Shown in pieces: positions 1-8,975 of a DNA stretch of 64,000 bases (the stretch's first letter is position 1; each line of letters begins with the position of its first letter). The position numbers were made by a program, and so were the translations under genes. Origin of the DNA: Desulfuromusa kysingii (GTDB taxonomy: Bacteria > Desulfobacterota > Desulfuromonadia > Desulfuromonadales > Geopsychrobacteraceae); the NCBI RefSeq assembly GCF_900107645.1, contig NZ_FNQN01000004.1, positions 248,001 through 312,000 of the forward strand. Direction: 5' to 3'. A model generated the notes under the pieces. The model did not search any database. It worked only from the letters and a program-made list of their open reading frames with translations, and was not told where the DNA came from.

Positions 1-570
1 ATCAACCCCAATTTACCTGATCAGAAGATCGAAGTTTTAGGGCCACCACCGACGTCCGGCACCCGTGACGCTTTTTCGGAACTGGCATTAGAAAAAGGCT
101 GTCAACAGTTTGCTTGGATCAAAGCAATAAAAAAACGGGACAAACACAAATTTCAGCAAATCTGTCGCACGCTCAGAAACGACGGTTATTTTGTCGAGGC
201 GGGAGAACGTGACAATCTGGTTGTCAAGAACCTTGAGGTCTCTCCACAGGCAACCGGAATCTTCGGTTATAACTTTCTTGCCCGGGACACAGACAACCTG
301 CAGGGCTCCCTTATTGAGGGGACGGCACCAACCGTTCAAACGATTGCCTCAGGAGACTATCCGCTATCCAGAGCCCTCTATATCTACGTTAAAAAGGGGC
401 GCTTCGGCAAGGTTCCAGGGCTAGAGCAATATCTCTTGATGTTTGCCAGTGAAACGGCCTGGGGCCCGAATGGTTATCTCGCTAAGTTGGGGCTCGTTAT
501 TATGCCAGAGAAAGAACGCCATCGCTTCCGTCAGGTCATCGAGCGCGGGACCGTCCTGGACTTCAAATAA
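1..570 (+). CDS. PstS-like phosphate-type substrate-binding protein (C-terminal part)
   Basis: This is the last 189 residues of a periplasmic binding protein of the PstS/PBP-like family; the start lies before the window. The visible part opens with the PSTSGTR-like phosphate-contact motif (PPPTSGTRDAF) typical of phosphate-binding proteins, and later has the GIFGYNFL and ASGDYPLSRALYIYVKK blocks of the same family. It should bind phosphate or a similar oxyanion in the periplasm. It ends 46 bp before the sensor kinase gene on the same strand with no terminator between them, so it may be co-transcribed and could feed the kinase a signal. No transporter subunits follow it, so a stand-alone sensory role is possible but unproven. 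Confidence 0.8.
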   Translation: MNPNLPDQKIEVLGPPPTSGTRDAFSELALEKGCQQFAWIKAIKKRDKHKFQQICRTLRNDGYFVEAGERDNLVVKNLEVSPQATGIFGYNFLARDTDNLQGSLIEGTAPTVQTIASGDYPLSRALYIYVKKGRFGKVPGLEQYLLMFASETAWGPNGYLAKLGLVIMPEKERHRFRQVIERGTVLDFK

Positions 571-616
571 TCCTTCGACAAAAACATATCATTGGGGGTG
601 ATGGAGATTTTCAAAA

Positions 617-3600
617 TTGAATATCAGGAAACTATTATCCCCTCTCAACAAACGGATTATCTTACAGGTTTTCGTAGCGACTTTACCCTTTTTAATCATG
701 GGGCTGGCTGTCAGTTTTAAGACTTTTGACAAAAACTTTAAGTTGATTGATGAGATCTCTGCAAATATTCGCACTACGATCAATCAAGACATCAAAAACC
801 TTGAGCAGCAGCTTTACCATGTGACAGAGCAGAATAACAGTTACATGGCGCAGCTTATAAGTTCGGACACTGAAAAAGAAACTGAAGCCATACGTGACAC
901 ACTGAAGCAAAAAGCATACGAGATTCGCGGCGCAGCATTTTTTTTGGCGTCTTCGTTATCCGAACGATTAGTGCAAGACCCATCATTTCCTCCGGGGACA
1001 ACACCTGAGCAAATTATCGCCCGTTTAAAGCAAATTCTCCATCAATCGGCACTAAAAGTCATTTATTGGGATGGCATTCAGCCCTTGGATCAACTCGTAC
1101 CAAACAATACGGTTTCAGCTGATTTTTACCACTATGCCAAAGATGCCCAGCAACGGTTTCAATCTGACTGGTTTGAGGATCGGCTCAAAAACAAGGATGT
1201 GGTTGTCAGCCTTATTCCATTTCAGGGAAAAAAGCCCGCAACGGGATTGTTTATTGTCTTTTTTGATCTTAGTGAAGCCTATAGCTATTTCGATCGTGCG
1301 ATGCGGACAGGATTAAGTCCCGCTGCGGTTAAACAGCAGGAAAAACGGTTCCTTGATGCCAAAAAGCAACAGGATCAATTTTTTCAACAACGTGCATTAC
1401 AAACTCAATTTATCCATGGAAAAGTTGACCAACGCAACAAAACCATCCAACAGTTCCAGAATAATATGGTGATGTTTACCGTGGTAAATCTGATTGCCTT
1501 GATCACCACAGCGATCTTCCTGTTCTGGTATCTCGGCACACGAAAAATCACCTTACTGAATAATTGGCTGAAAAAAACCAGTTTAGCTATTCATAAACTT
1601 CAGGATACAGATCTTTCGTCAGGACAACTTGAACCGAATTTTTCACTGGATTACCGCTTTAATGATCACTCATCAAACGAAATCGGTGAGCTCAGTCGGA
1701 ATATCAATTTCATGCTTGAGACATTGCAGGAGACATCTGTTTCCAAAAATAGCTTACTCAGGGAAATCAACGAAAAAGACTTGATCGCAGAAGAGTTAAA
1801 GCAGTCCAGATCCGCTGCGGTACAGGCCAATCGGATGAAGTCCGAATTTATTGCCAATATGAGTCACGAAATCAGAACCCCGCTCAACGGTGTGATTGGC
1901 ATGGCCCAACTGTTATCCGAGTTAAGAATGACGACAGATCAAGAGCGCATTTGTCAAACACTTCAAGTAGAGGCCGACTCATTGTTGCGGATCATCAATG
2001 AAATTCTCGACCTATCAAAGATTGAAGCCGGAAAAATGGATTTCGAGTTGATCCCTTTCAACCCCCGGACTGTCATTGAACAAGTGACTGAAAACCTGGC
2101 TTTGAGAATTCCGCAAAAGGGCCTTGAAGCTTTTTCATATATTCCACCAGAGCTGCCACAAACACTTATTGGCGATCCGGGACGCCTGCAGCAAATCCTG
2201 ACTAACCTCGGTAATAATGCTCTTAAATTCACCAGTAAGGGACAAATCTTCATTTTCGCAGAACAAGTTCAGCATACAAAAGAACAGACCATAATCAAAT
2301 TTTCTGTTCAGGATACGGGGATTGGCATAGCAGCAGAGAAACGGCAGCTGATTTTCGAAAGCTTCACTCAAGCAGATGGATCAACGACAAGAAAATATGG
2401 TGGGACCGGACTGGGAACAACCATTGCGAAGCAGCTGGTTGAACTGATGGGGGGCGAAATCGGGTTAAATAGCGAATTGGGAAAAGGGAGCACATTCTGG
2501 TTTACCATCCCGTTTAATCGAGCCCCGGAAAATAAGAGTAAACAGCCAGATATCGACTTGAAGGGGAAAAAAGTTCTGGTCATCGACGACAATTCAACCA
2601 GTCGACTTATCCTCGATCGTTATCTTGAAAGCTATGGTTGCGAGGTCCAACTCTCTTCAGATGCTGCAGTCAGCCTGGCTCACCTTTCTCTACATAGCAA
2701 TGTAGATCTGATTTTAACGGATTACAATATGCCTGATTTGAATGGGCAACAGTTTGTTGAAAATTTGCGATCATCGACTGAACAGCTTTTTAAACAACTG
2801 CCCATCATCATGCTTTCATCTCACCATACCGCCAATTACCTGGAAACGTCTCAATGTCTGGAGATTCAAGGACTGCTACGTAAACCGGTGAGAAAAGATG
2901 ATCTGAGGCGCTTATTGCAATCGGTGTTCAATCTCCTCAATGAATCAGAACGTCCCAAAGCAGTGAACGTCCCCTTGAAAAATTCAACCATGAAGCGAGC
3001 CGGTAAAATGATTCTGCTCGCGGAAGATTATCCAACAAACCAACAGATTGCTTTACGTTATTTGATCAATGCCGGTTACAAAGTGGACATCGCAGAAAAT
3101 GGTCAGCAGGCGGTAACAGCCGTCCAACAACGACATTACGATTTAATTCTGATGGATATTCAAATGCCGGAGATGGATGGTCATGAAGCGACAAAATTAA
3201 TTAGAGCATTGGAAAGCTCAACAGGGCAACGTACTCCGATTTTGGCCATGACAGCGCACGCTTCAACCGGCTACAGAGACAAATGCCTCGCTTCTGCTAT
3301 GGATGACTATATTTCCAAACCAATCCGCAAAGAAAGTTTTATCCAGAAAATCGATCAATGGCTATTTGGTGAGACCGATGTTTCAGCTGATTTATGCGTA
3401 AATAAAAGGACGCCCCAGGAAGACTTTTCAGTATTTAATTATGGCAAGGCATTGCAGGCCTTTCTTGAAGATCAGGATTTTCTGCAGGAGGTTATCGACG
3501 GCTTTGTAGCCAATCTTGAACACCAGTTGCCAATAATTGAGCAGGCGATTAAGGATGAAGATTTAACGATGATCTGGATGGAAGCACACAGCATCAAAGG

Positions 3601-3778
3601 GGGATCTTACAATCTCTGTGCGACCCGTATTGCTCAAACAGCGGCAATGCTGGAAAAAGCGGGTCGACATGAGGATCTCATTGAATGCAAGACCTGTTTT
3701 CTGGAACTTAAGAACGACGTTCAAAACTTTAAACAGTACATCAGCATGAATAAAACTAGCTGGCAACGAGAGGTTTAA
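617..3778 (+). CDS. Hybrid sensor histidine kinase with two receiver domains and Hpt domain
   Basis: A 1053-residue membrane-bound hybrid kinase. A membrane segment near residues 15-35, a periplasmic sensor region to about 280 and a second membrane segment near 282-305 precede a coiled linker. The HisKA phospho-acceptor is His417 in NMSHEIRTPLNG; the ATPase domain shows an N box (NNALKFT), DTGIGI and GGTGLGTTIAKQL. Two receivers follow, with phospho-acceptors near Asp702 (TDYNMPD) and Asp847 (MDIQMPEMDG), and a C-terminal Hpt domain with His991 (AHSIKGGS). This gives a full phosphorelay in one chain. The start is TTG at 617, with GGAG at 603-606 as ribosome site; the ATG at 601 is out of frame. 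Its stop overlaps the next start (TAATG), so it very likely signals to the downstream HD-GYP regulator. Confidence 0.93.
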   Translation: MNIRKLLSPLNKRIILQVFVATLPFLIMGLAVSFKTFDKNFKLIDEISANIRTTINQDIKNLEQQLYHVTEQNNSYMAQLISSDTEKETEAIRDTLKQKAYEIRGAAFFLASSLSERLVQDPSFPPGTTPEQIIARLKQILHQSALKVIYWDGIQPLDQLVPNNTVSADFYHYAKDAQQRFQSDWFEDRLKNKDVVVSLIPFQGKKPATGLFIVFFDLSEAYSYFDRAMRTGLSPAAVKQQEKRFLDAKKQQDQFFQQRALQTQFIHGKVDQRNKTIQQFQNNMVMFTVVNLIALITTAIFLFWYLGTRKITLLNNWLKKTSLAIHKLQDTDLSSGQLEPNFSLDYRFNDHSSNEIGELSRNINFMLETLQETSVSKNSLLREINEKDLIAEELKQSRSAAVQANRMKSEFIANMSHEIRTPLNGVIGMAQLLSELRMTTDQERICQTLQVEADSLLRIINEILDLSKIEAGKMDFELIPFNPRTVIEQVTENLALRIPQKGLEAFSYIPPELPQTLIGDPGRLQQILTNLGNNALKFTSKGQIFIFAEQVQHTKEQTIIKFSVQDTGIGIAAEKRQLIFESFTQADGSTTRKYGGTGLGTTIAKQLVELMGGEIGLNSELGKGSTFWFTIPFNRAPENKSKQPDIDLKGKKVLVIDDNSTSRLILDRYLESYGCEVQLSSDAAVSLAHLSLHSNVDLILTDYNMPDLNGQQFVENLRSSTEQLFKQLPIIMLSSHHTANYLETSQCLEIQGLLRKPVRKDDLRRLLQSVFNLLNESERPKAVNVPLKNSTMKRAGKMILLAEDYPTNQQIALRYLINAGYKVDIAENGQQAVTAVQQRHYDLILMDIQMPEMDGHEATKLIRALESSTGQRTPILAMTAHASTGYRDKCLASAMDDYISKPIRKESFIQKIDQWLFGETDVSADLCVNKRTPQEDFSVFNYGKALQAFLEDQDFLQEVIDGFVANLEHQLPIIEQAIKDEDLTMIWMEAHSIKGGSYNLCATRIAQTAAMLEKAGRHEDLIECKTCFLELKNDVQNFKQYISMNKTSWQREV

Positions 3779-4773
3779 TGAAAATTTTAATCTGTGAAGA
3801 TGAATTCGTCAGCCGCCGGAAACTGGAGAAAATTATCGGTTCCCTCGGGTATGAACTTTTAATCGCTGAGGATGGCCTGGAAGCTTATGAACTCTGGGAA
3901 AATGAACGTCCGGAACTGATCATTTCCGATTGGGTCATGCCTCACTTGACGGGGATTGAGTTATGTCAAAAAATTCGGGCTGCTGAAGGGAGCCAGTACA
4001 CCTATATTCTCATGGTGACGACAAAGCATGAAACCTCAGATATTGTCACAGCAATCGAAGCTGGAGCCGATGACTTTATCTCCAAACCCTATGTCATTGA
4101 AGAATTAGCAGTCAGGATTCGTGCAGGTCAACGTAGTCGCATGTTTCAGACCAAGGATATTGTCATATTTTCCTTGGCAAAATTAGCGGAAACTCGTGAT
4201 ACAGAAACTGGAAATCATCTTGAACATATCAGATATTTTTCTAAATTACTCGCCGAACAGCTTGCGACCCTCCCTGACAACCCTTTGCGAATTAACAAAA
4301 TGTTTGTTGAAAACATTTTTCTCACCAGCCCACTCCACGACATTGGCAAAGTTGGGATTGCCGATGCGATCCTCTTGAAACCAGGTCGTCTCACGGAATC
4401 AGAACATGATGCGATGAAAGAACATTGTCAAATTGGCTACAACACCTTGCATGATGCATTAGAGAAATACCCCAATACCGATTACTTACAAATGGGAGCT
4501 GAAATCGCCCTATATCATCATGAAAAATATGACGGCAGCGGTTACCCTAAAGGGCTGACAGCTGAGAAAATTCCGTTGGCAGCACGAATCGTCGCATTGG
4601 CCGACGTCTATGATGCCTTGACCAGCATCAGACCTTATAAAGTGGCGTACACCCATCAACAAACCATAGAGATCATTATCAATGATTCCGGGAGTCATTT
4701 TGACCCAATGATCGTCGCCGCTTTCCTGCAATGTGAAGAACAGTTTTCACAGACCAAACAAAAGTTTTCCTGA
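3778..4773 (+). CDS. Response regulator with HD-GYP c-di-GMP phosphodiesterase domain
   Basis: A 331-residue two-domain protein. The N-terminal receiver has acidic residues near the start (CEDE) and a phospho-acceptor at Asp51 (SDWVMP). The C-terminal HD-GYP domain has the HD pair at 187-188 (LHDIGKVG) and HHEKYDGSGYP with GYP at 255-257, so it should hydrolyse c-di-GMP to GMP when phosphorylated. It overlaps the upstream kinase by one base and the following diguanylate cyclase is adjacent, so one operon holds a kinase, a c-di-GMP-degrading output and a c-di-GMP-making enzyme. The signal sensed is unknown. Confidence 0.92.
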   Translation: MKILICEDEFVSRRKLEKIIGSLGYELLIAEDGLEAYELWENERPELIISDWVMPHLTGIELCQKIRAAEGSQYTYILMVTTKHETSDIVTAIEAGADDFISKPYVIEELAVRIRAGQRSRMFQTKDIVIFSLAKLAETRDTETGNHLEHIRYFSKLLAEQLATLPDNPLRINKMFVENIFLTSPLHDIGKVGIADAILLKPGRLTESEHDAMKEHCQIGYNTLHDALEKYPNTDYLQMGAEIALYHHEKYDGSGYPKGLTAEKIPLAARIVALADVYDALTSIRPYKVAYTHQQTIEIIINDSGSHFDPMIVAAFLQCEEQFSQTKQKFS

Positions 4774-4801
4774 TTTTTTTAATTCTCAACGGGATAGGAT
4801 C

Positions 4802-5860
4802 ATGGACGTGATAACGAATCATAACCGATTGCGGTACAACAGTCCTTTGTCATCATTACCGCTGCACGCGGTCTCACTACAATTGAGTGCTTCCTGTTAT
4901 GAAATTTCCCGAGCCTTTGACGACACGCCTGAACTCCCCGGGGTTTTACTGTTTGACAAAAAGAACTTTCATTCGATGATTTCTCGAACCAAGTTTCGTG
5001 AAATCATGAACCAACCTTATAGTAAAGATCTTTTTAACCAACGAAAAATCAAGAAGTTAGCCAGACAGTTTGATTCCGCACCAATGATGTTGCCCGCAGA
5101 AACCTACATTGGTACCGCAGTTGAAAACAGCCTAAAGCGACCTGCTGAAATGATGGGAGAACCATTGGTGGTGATCCAATCTGAAGTTTACTTTATTGTC
5201 GATATTCACGAGCTTTTCCGCGCTCACGCTCGGATATTTTCTGCCACGGTAAAAAAATTACAAGCCGAGATCAGTCATTCCAACTTATTACGGGAAAAAT
5301 TGGAACAATCAACCCTCGCTGCAGAAAAATTAGCACGCCTTGATGGTCTGACAGGAATACCAAATCGACGCCATATGGATGAATATTTGAGCAGCGAGTG
5401 GCAACGTGCGATCCGTAAGCAAACTTCGTTGGCAATAATCTTGATTGATATCGATTTTTTTAAAAATTATAATGACACTTACGGACATCAATCGGGAGAT
5501 GAAGTGTTGCTTCGCGTCGCCAGGTGTCTGGATAATGAAGCCCATCGACCGGCAGATATGGTTGCCCGTTATGGAGGAGAAGAATTCTTAATCATTCTGC
5601 CAGACACCTCAGAAGAGGGAGCTTATGCGCTGGCAGAAAGAATGCGCCAGATGGTTTATGGGTTGAAAATTGCCCACCAAGGATCAGATATCGGCCAATT
5701 TTTAAGTATCAGTTGTGGCGTTTGCTGTCTCGCTTCACGGAGGAAAAATACGCTGCCCGACCATGTTATCTGTGCTGCTGATCAAGCATTATATCAAGCT
5801 AAATTAGCTGGACGGAACCAGGTGGTCATTGCCCAACAACCCACAAAAACGGGACAATAG
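4802..5860 (+). CDS. Diguanylate cyclase (GGDEF) with N-terminal CBS-like region
   Basis: A C-terminal GGDEF domain carries GGEEF at residues 258-262, preceded five residues earlier by RPAD, an RxxD inhibitory I-site. It should therefore make c-di-GMP from two GTP and be product-inhibited. The first 170 residues have the pattern (SRAFDDTPELPGVLLFD...FHSMISRTKF) seen in other cyclases with a CBS-like N-terminal domain; there is no membrane segment or receiver. A start at 4802 is preferred because the in-frame start at 4733 would overlap the upstream gene by 41 bp; the ribosome site (ATAGGATC) is weak and the longer form is possible. It is the third c-di-GMP/phosphorelay gene of this operon. 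Confidence 0.9.
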   Translation: MDVITNHNRLRYNSPLSSLPLHAVSLQLSASCYEISRAFDDTPELPGVLLFDKKNFHSMISRTKFREIMNQPYSKDLFNQRKIKKLARQFDSAPMMLPAETYIGTAVENSLKRPAEMMGEPLVVIQSEVYFIVDIHELFRAHARIFSATVKKLQAEISHSNLLREKLEQSTLAAEKLARLDGLTGIPNRRHMDEYLSSEWQRAIRKQTSLAIILIDIDFFKNYNDTYGHQSGDEVLLRVARCLDNEAHRPADMVARYGGEEFLIILPDTSEEGAYALAERMRQMVYGLKIAHQGSDIGQFLSISCGVCCLASRRKNTLPDHVICAADQALYQAKLAGRNQVVIAQQPTKTGQ

Positions 5861-5900
5861 TAATCTTCCAAAGAATTTTTATATAGAGAGATAAACTCTG

Positions 5901-6122
5901 ATGATGACAATCTTGTTTAAAAATGAACTTGAGAGAAAACAGCATGAAGAGGCAATCCGACAGCTGTGTGAAGAACATCCCGAAAAACAGCAGTACATAA
6001 AAACAAGTTATTTACAAGCTCTGAAACCCATGATCTCTGATGCTCAGATCCGCACCTACCTTTCAATATTTGCCAGCCGAAAAGTCAAAATATTATTGCA
6101 ATCAGCCTCCCCCGCCCCATGA
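5901..6122 (+). CDS. Small DUF3562-like protein
   Basis: A 73-residue, helix-rich cytoplasmic protein that ends the c-di-GMP operon, 40 bp after the cyclase. The pattern IRQLCEEHP...SYLQALKPMISDAQIRTYLSIFASRKV resembles the small three-helix DUF3562 family by eye; the function of that family is unknown. A purine-rich GAGAGATAA sits upstream of the ATG. It is not a shadow of another gene and codon use looks ordinary. The family call is tentative. Confidence 0.5.
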   Translation: MMTILFKNELERKQHEEAIRQLCEEHPEKQQYIKTSYLQALKPMISDAQIRTYLSIFASRKVKILLQSASPAP

Positions 6123-6196
6123 ATGCAATTTAGATTTGATTCTTAGGGAGGGCCGCACGTTATACGATTTCTATCTATTCAGAACCATTATACTAT

Positions 6197-7123
6197 TCAG
6201 GCAGCTTGCGCTCTTTCAGCAATCCCGAGAAGAGTAGTGGCAGACTCTCCTGTGGACTCGAAATATCGTCCGCGCAGTTCGGTGATCAGCAGACCTTGAT
6301 AGTGCCTCATAAAGCAGGAGAATAGTTCATCGAAATCGATATCTCCCCACCCTATCGGCATGTGTGAATCCCCTTTACCAAGGGGAATTTGATGTGTTTG
6401 TTGCTTGTCGGTGTGATAGACGGAACCACCAAAATTGTCATGAACGTGACAGTGCCGAATCAAACCAGCGATTTGGGTGACGGCTGCGACTTCCTCAAAA
6501 CCGTAAAACTTTGAAGCCATATGCAGGTGACCAAAATCCAGAGTAATCGCAACGTTTTTTCGGTTAATCCTTTCGACCTGTTCCTTCAAAGCAGAAATGG
6601 TCTCGGCATAACAATAGGGAGAATGATAACGGTAAGGTCTAGCATTTTCCATGGCGATGACCTGATCTGGAAACTCAGAAGCAAAACTCAGGATAATCTC
6701 AGCTTCAAGATCCAGGAGTCTTTGACATTGATCCTCTGGGCGCACCACCTTTCCCAGCGGACCGAAACTCTCTTCTGCTTGAAAGCGGCCCGGATGGTAA
6801 ACCATGATTTCAGCCCCGATAGCTTGTGTGAATTCAAGACTGGAACGCATCACGTCAACATGTAAATCAAAATCTTCCTCATCCATAAGGTTGAGAGGAT
6901 TGGGGGCATGAACACTGTAGGCGAATGGATACTGATTAAGAATTGTCTGGATGGCCAAAAGCCTCCCCGAATCGAGCTTTCCATGACGGATAACATCTGT
7001 CCCGTGAACACCAATTTCCGCAGCAGTCAAACCAAATTCCTGAAATGCGTCCAGATCTCTGCGTAAATGCTCAAGCTTGCCATCAATACGGACTTCACTG
7101 ATATTGCTACCAATTTTCAACAT
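6197..7123 (-). CDS. TIM-barrel sugar phosphate isomerase/epimerase family protein in the C-P lyase operon
   Basis: A 308-residue protein of the AP-endonuclease-2-like TIM-barrel family. Metal-binding motifs are visible: SVHAPNPLNL, VYHPGR, AMENARPY, TLDFGHLHMA, HCHVHDNFGG and a late TELRGRY. These are the His/Glu/Asp positions that bind two or three metal ions in xylose isomerase-like and endonuclease IV-like enzymes. Its start overlaps the end of phnM by 7 bp and has a strong AGGAGG site, so it is translated with the phn genes. It may act on a ribose phosphate made by the C-P lyase pathway, where phnP would be expected but is missing here. The substrate is an inference. Confidence 0.8.
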   Translation of the reverse strand: MLKIGSNISEVRIDGKLEHLRRDLDAFQEFGLTAAEIGVHGTDVIRHGKLDSGRLLAIQTILNQYPFAYSVHAPNPLNLMDEEDFDLHVDVMRSSLEFTQAIGAEIMVYHPGRFQAEESFGPLGKVVRPEDQCQRLLDLEAEIILSFASEFPDQVIAMENARPYRYHSPYCYAETISALKEQVERINRKNVAITLDFGHLHMASKFYGFEEVAAVTQIAGLIRHCHVHDNFGGSVYHTDKQQTHQIPLGKGDSHMPIGWGDIDFDELFSCFMRHYQGLLITELRGRYFESTGESATTLLGIAERAQAA

Positions 7124-8271
7124 GATCTAAATACCTCCTGACCTTTGACAAAGGTTCTGCTGATGCGGGGAAAGTCTTCGCCATTTGCCACCAAGACCAG
7201 ATCAGCGTCTTTGCCGATTGTTATCGAACCGGTCTGGGTCTCCATGCCAATTGCCAGAGCCGGATTCAGACTTGTCATTCTGACCGCTTCGGGAAGAGTT
7301 TTTAAGCCAAGATGGTTTAACATAAACACGGCATGCACTAAGGTCAGTGGCGCGTAATCCGAACAAAGGATATCGCCACAGCCCTGAGCAATAGCTTCAC
7401 GGGCACTGAGATTTTTGGACTGTGAGCTCCCTCGAACGATATTCGGAGCCCCCAGCAAGGTCTTCACCCCTTGATATTTTGCCGCCTGAGCTGTCTCCAG
7501 ATTAATCGGAAATTCAGAGAGAGAAATCTGACGCTCTTTCAGCCAGCTGATTTTCTCCGGCGTATCATCATCGTGGGATGCGACAGAGACCTGGTGTTCA
7601 CGGCAGAGAGACAGTAATTCATTGAGATAATGTTGAGATTCACTTTCGCGTGACTGCAGTTTTGCGGTTATCAATGCGTTCATTTCGGCATCAGTTTTTT
7701 TATATACCGGACCGAAATATTCTTTGAAAGATGAGATGGTTTTAAACTGACCTTGCCCTGGAGAATGGTCCATGAATGAAAATAGATCGATCCGGTTATC
7801 ACCGATAAATTGTTTGAGTACTGGGACCGCAGCATGATCGGTGACTTCAAACCGGGTGTGAACTTTGGTTTTAATGCGAAAATTATCCTGCATGTCATTA
7901 ATGGACCGCAGAACAGATGAAGCCATCAGATTAGAGCGGACCCCAACCTCATTTTCAGCGAACGACAAAGAGTGATACATGGTTGTGACGCCACAGGAAG
8001 CCAAGTTTTTATCCAACTCATAAAGAGCGACATTGATCGGGAAAAAAGTTCCCGGACGCGGCTCAATCCCTTTTTCTACGGCATCACAATGGAGATCAAT
8101 AAAACCAGGCAACAGGTACTGTCCCTGAGCATCGATAAAGGGATGACTGGTGTTCTCCAAACCTTGGGCAATATGACTGATCACGCCGTCTGTCACGGTG
8201 ACGGTGGCGTCTTCCAGAATTGCATCCGGGGTCACGACTTTAACATTGATGATTTGATAAAGAGCGGGCAT
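7117..8271 (-). CDS. phnM: Alpha-D-ribose 1-methylphosphonate 5-triphosphate diphosphatase
   Basis: A 384-residue amidohydrolase-superfamily enzyme. It removes diphosphate from the 5-triphosphate intermediate so that PhnJ can act. The PhnM-type metal motif FIDLHCDAVEKG follows LPGFID, and later SHDDDTPEK and the terminal GKDADLVLV block match the family. Length is normal (E. coli about 378). Ten bases separate it from phnL, with GAGGACC as ribosome site, and its end overlaps the TIM-barrel gene. Confidence 0.95.
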   Translation of the reverse strand: MPALYQIINVKVVTPDAILEDATVTVTDGVISHIAQGLENTSHPFIDAQGQYLLPGFIDLHCDAVEKGIEPRPGTFFPINVALYELDKNLASCGVTTMYHSLSFAENEVGVRSNLMASSVLRSINDMQDNFRIKTKVHTRFEVTDHAAVPVLKQFIGDNRIDLFSFMDHSPGQGQFKTISSFKEYFGPVYKKTDAEMNALITAKLQSRESESQHYLNELLSLCREHQVSVASHDDDTPEKISWLKERQISLSEFPINLETAQAAKYQGVKTLLGAPNIVRGSSQSKNLSAREAIAQGCGDILCSDYAPLTLVHAVFMLNHLGLKTLPEAVRMTSLNPALAIGMETQTGSITIGKDADLVLVANGEDFPRISRTFVKGQEVFRSC

Positions 8272-8281
8272 GATCTGGTCC

Positions 8282-8959
8282 TCATTGAAGGGGATAGATA
8301 TGGCTAGCCGTTTTTTTCATAATCTCCGGATCATGAAAGATGCCCACCATTGTTGTTCCTTGCTGACGCAATTCCGTCAGCAGCTCAAGAACTCTATCGA
8401 TCGACTTGACATCCAGGGACGCTGTCGGTTCATCGAGCAGTAACAGGCGCGGTTTCCAACTGACCGCCCGGGCGATATTGACCCGTTGCTGCTCTCCGCC
8501 GCTGAAAGTGGCCGGATAAGCCTCGAAAAGCTCCTCGGGGATTTGGAGTCGTTGCAACAAGTGACAAGCTCGTTCCCGCGCTTCTTGGTAAGAAACCCCA
8601 TTGCGGGTCAGAATCGGTTCCATCACCAGATCGAGTGCCGAGACTCTGGGAATGACATTGAGAAACTGCGAAACATAAGCCATTTCCCGATTGCGAATAT
8701 CGAGCAGGATACGTTCTGAAACTGTCGCCAGATCCACCACTCCATAGTTGGCGGAGTCATACCAGATATGACCGGAACCCGGTAAATAGGTTCGATAAAT
8801 ACATTTAAGAATCGTACTTTTCCCGGCTCCGCTTGGTCCGGACAGGGACACAAATTGTCCTGCTTTGAGTTGGAATGAGATATCATGACAACCAGGAATG
8901 TGTTTATCTCCCAGGATTTTAACATTAAAGTTTTTTTGCAGGTTTTCAACTCTGAGCAT
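8282..8959 (-). CDS. phnL: C-P lyase ABC-type ATPase PhnL
   Basis: A 225-residue ABC ATPase without a membrane partner, as expected for PhnL, which works with PhnK on the PhnGHIJ core rather than in transport. Walker A is GPSGAGKST, the signature is FSGGEQQRV, Walker B is LLLLDEPTASLD, and the family-typical AYVSQFLNVIPRVSALD follows the Q-loop. It lies between phnK (16 bp) and phnM (10 bp). Length and motifs are complete. Confidence 0.94.
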   Translation of the reverse strand: MLRVENLQKNFNVKILGDKHIPGCHDISFQLKAGQFVSLSGPSGAGKSTILKCIYRTYLPGSGHIWYDSANYGVVDLATVSERILLDIRNREMAYVSQFLNVIPRVSALDLVMEPILTRNGVSYQEARERACHLLQRLQIPEELFEAYPATFSGGEQQRVNIARAVSWKPRLLLLDEPTASLDVKSIDRVLELLTELRQQGTTMVGIFHDPEIMKKTASHIYPLQ

Positions 8960-8975
8960 GGTCGTGTTTCCCTAT

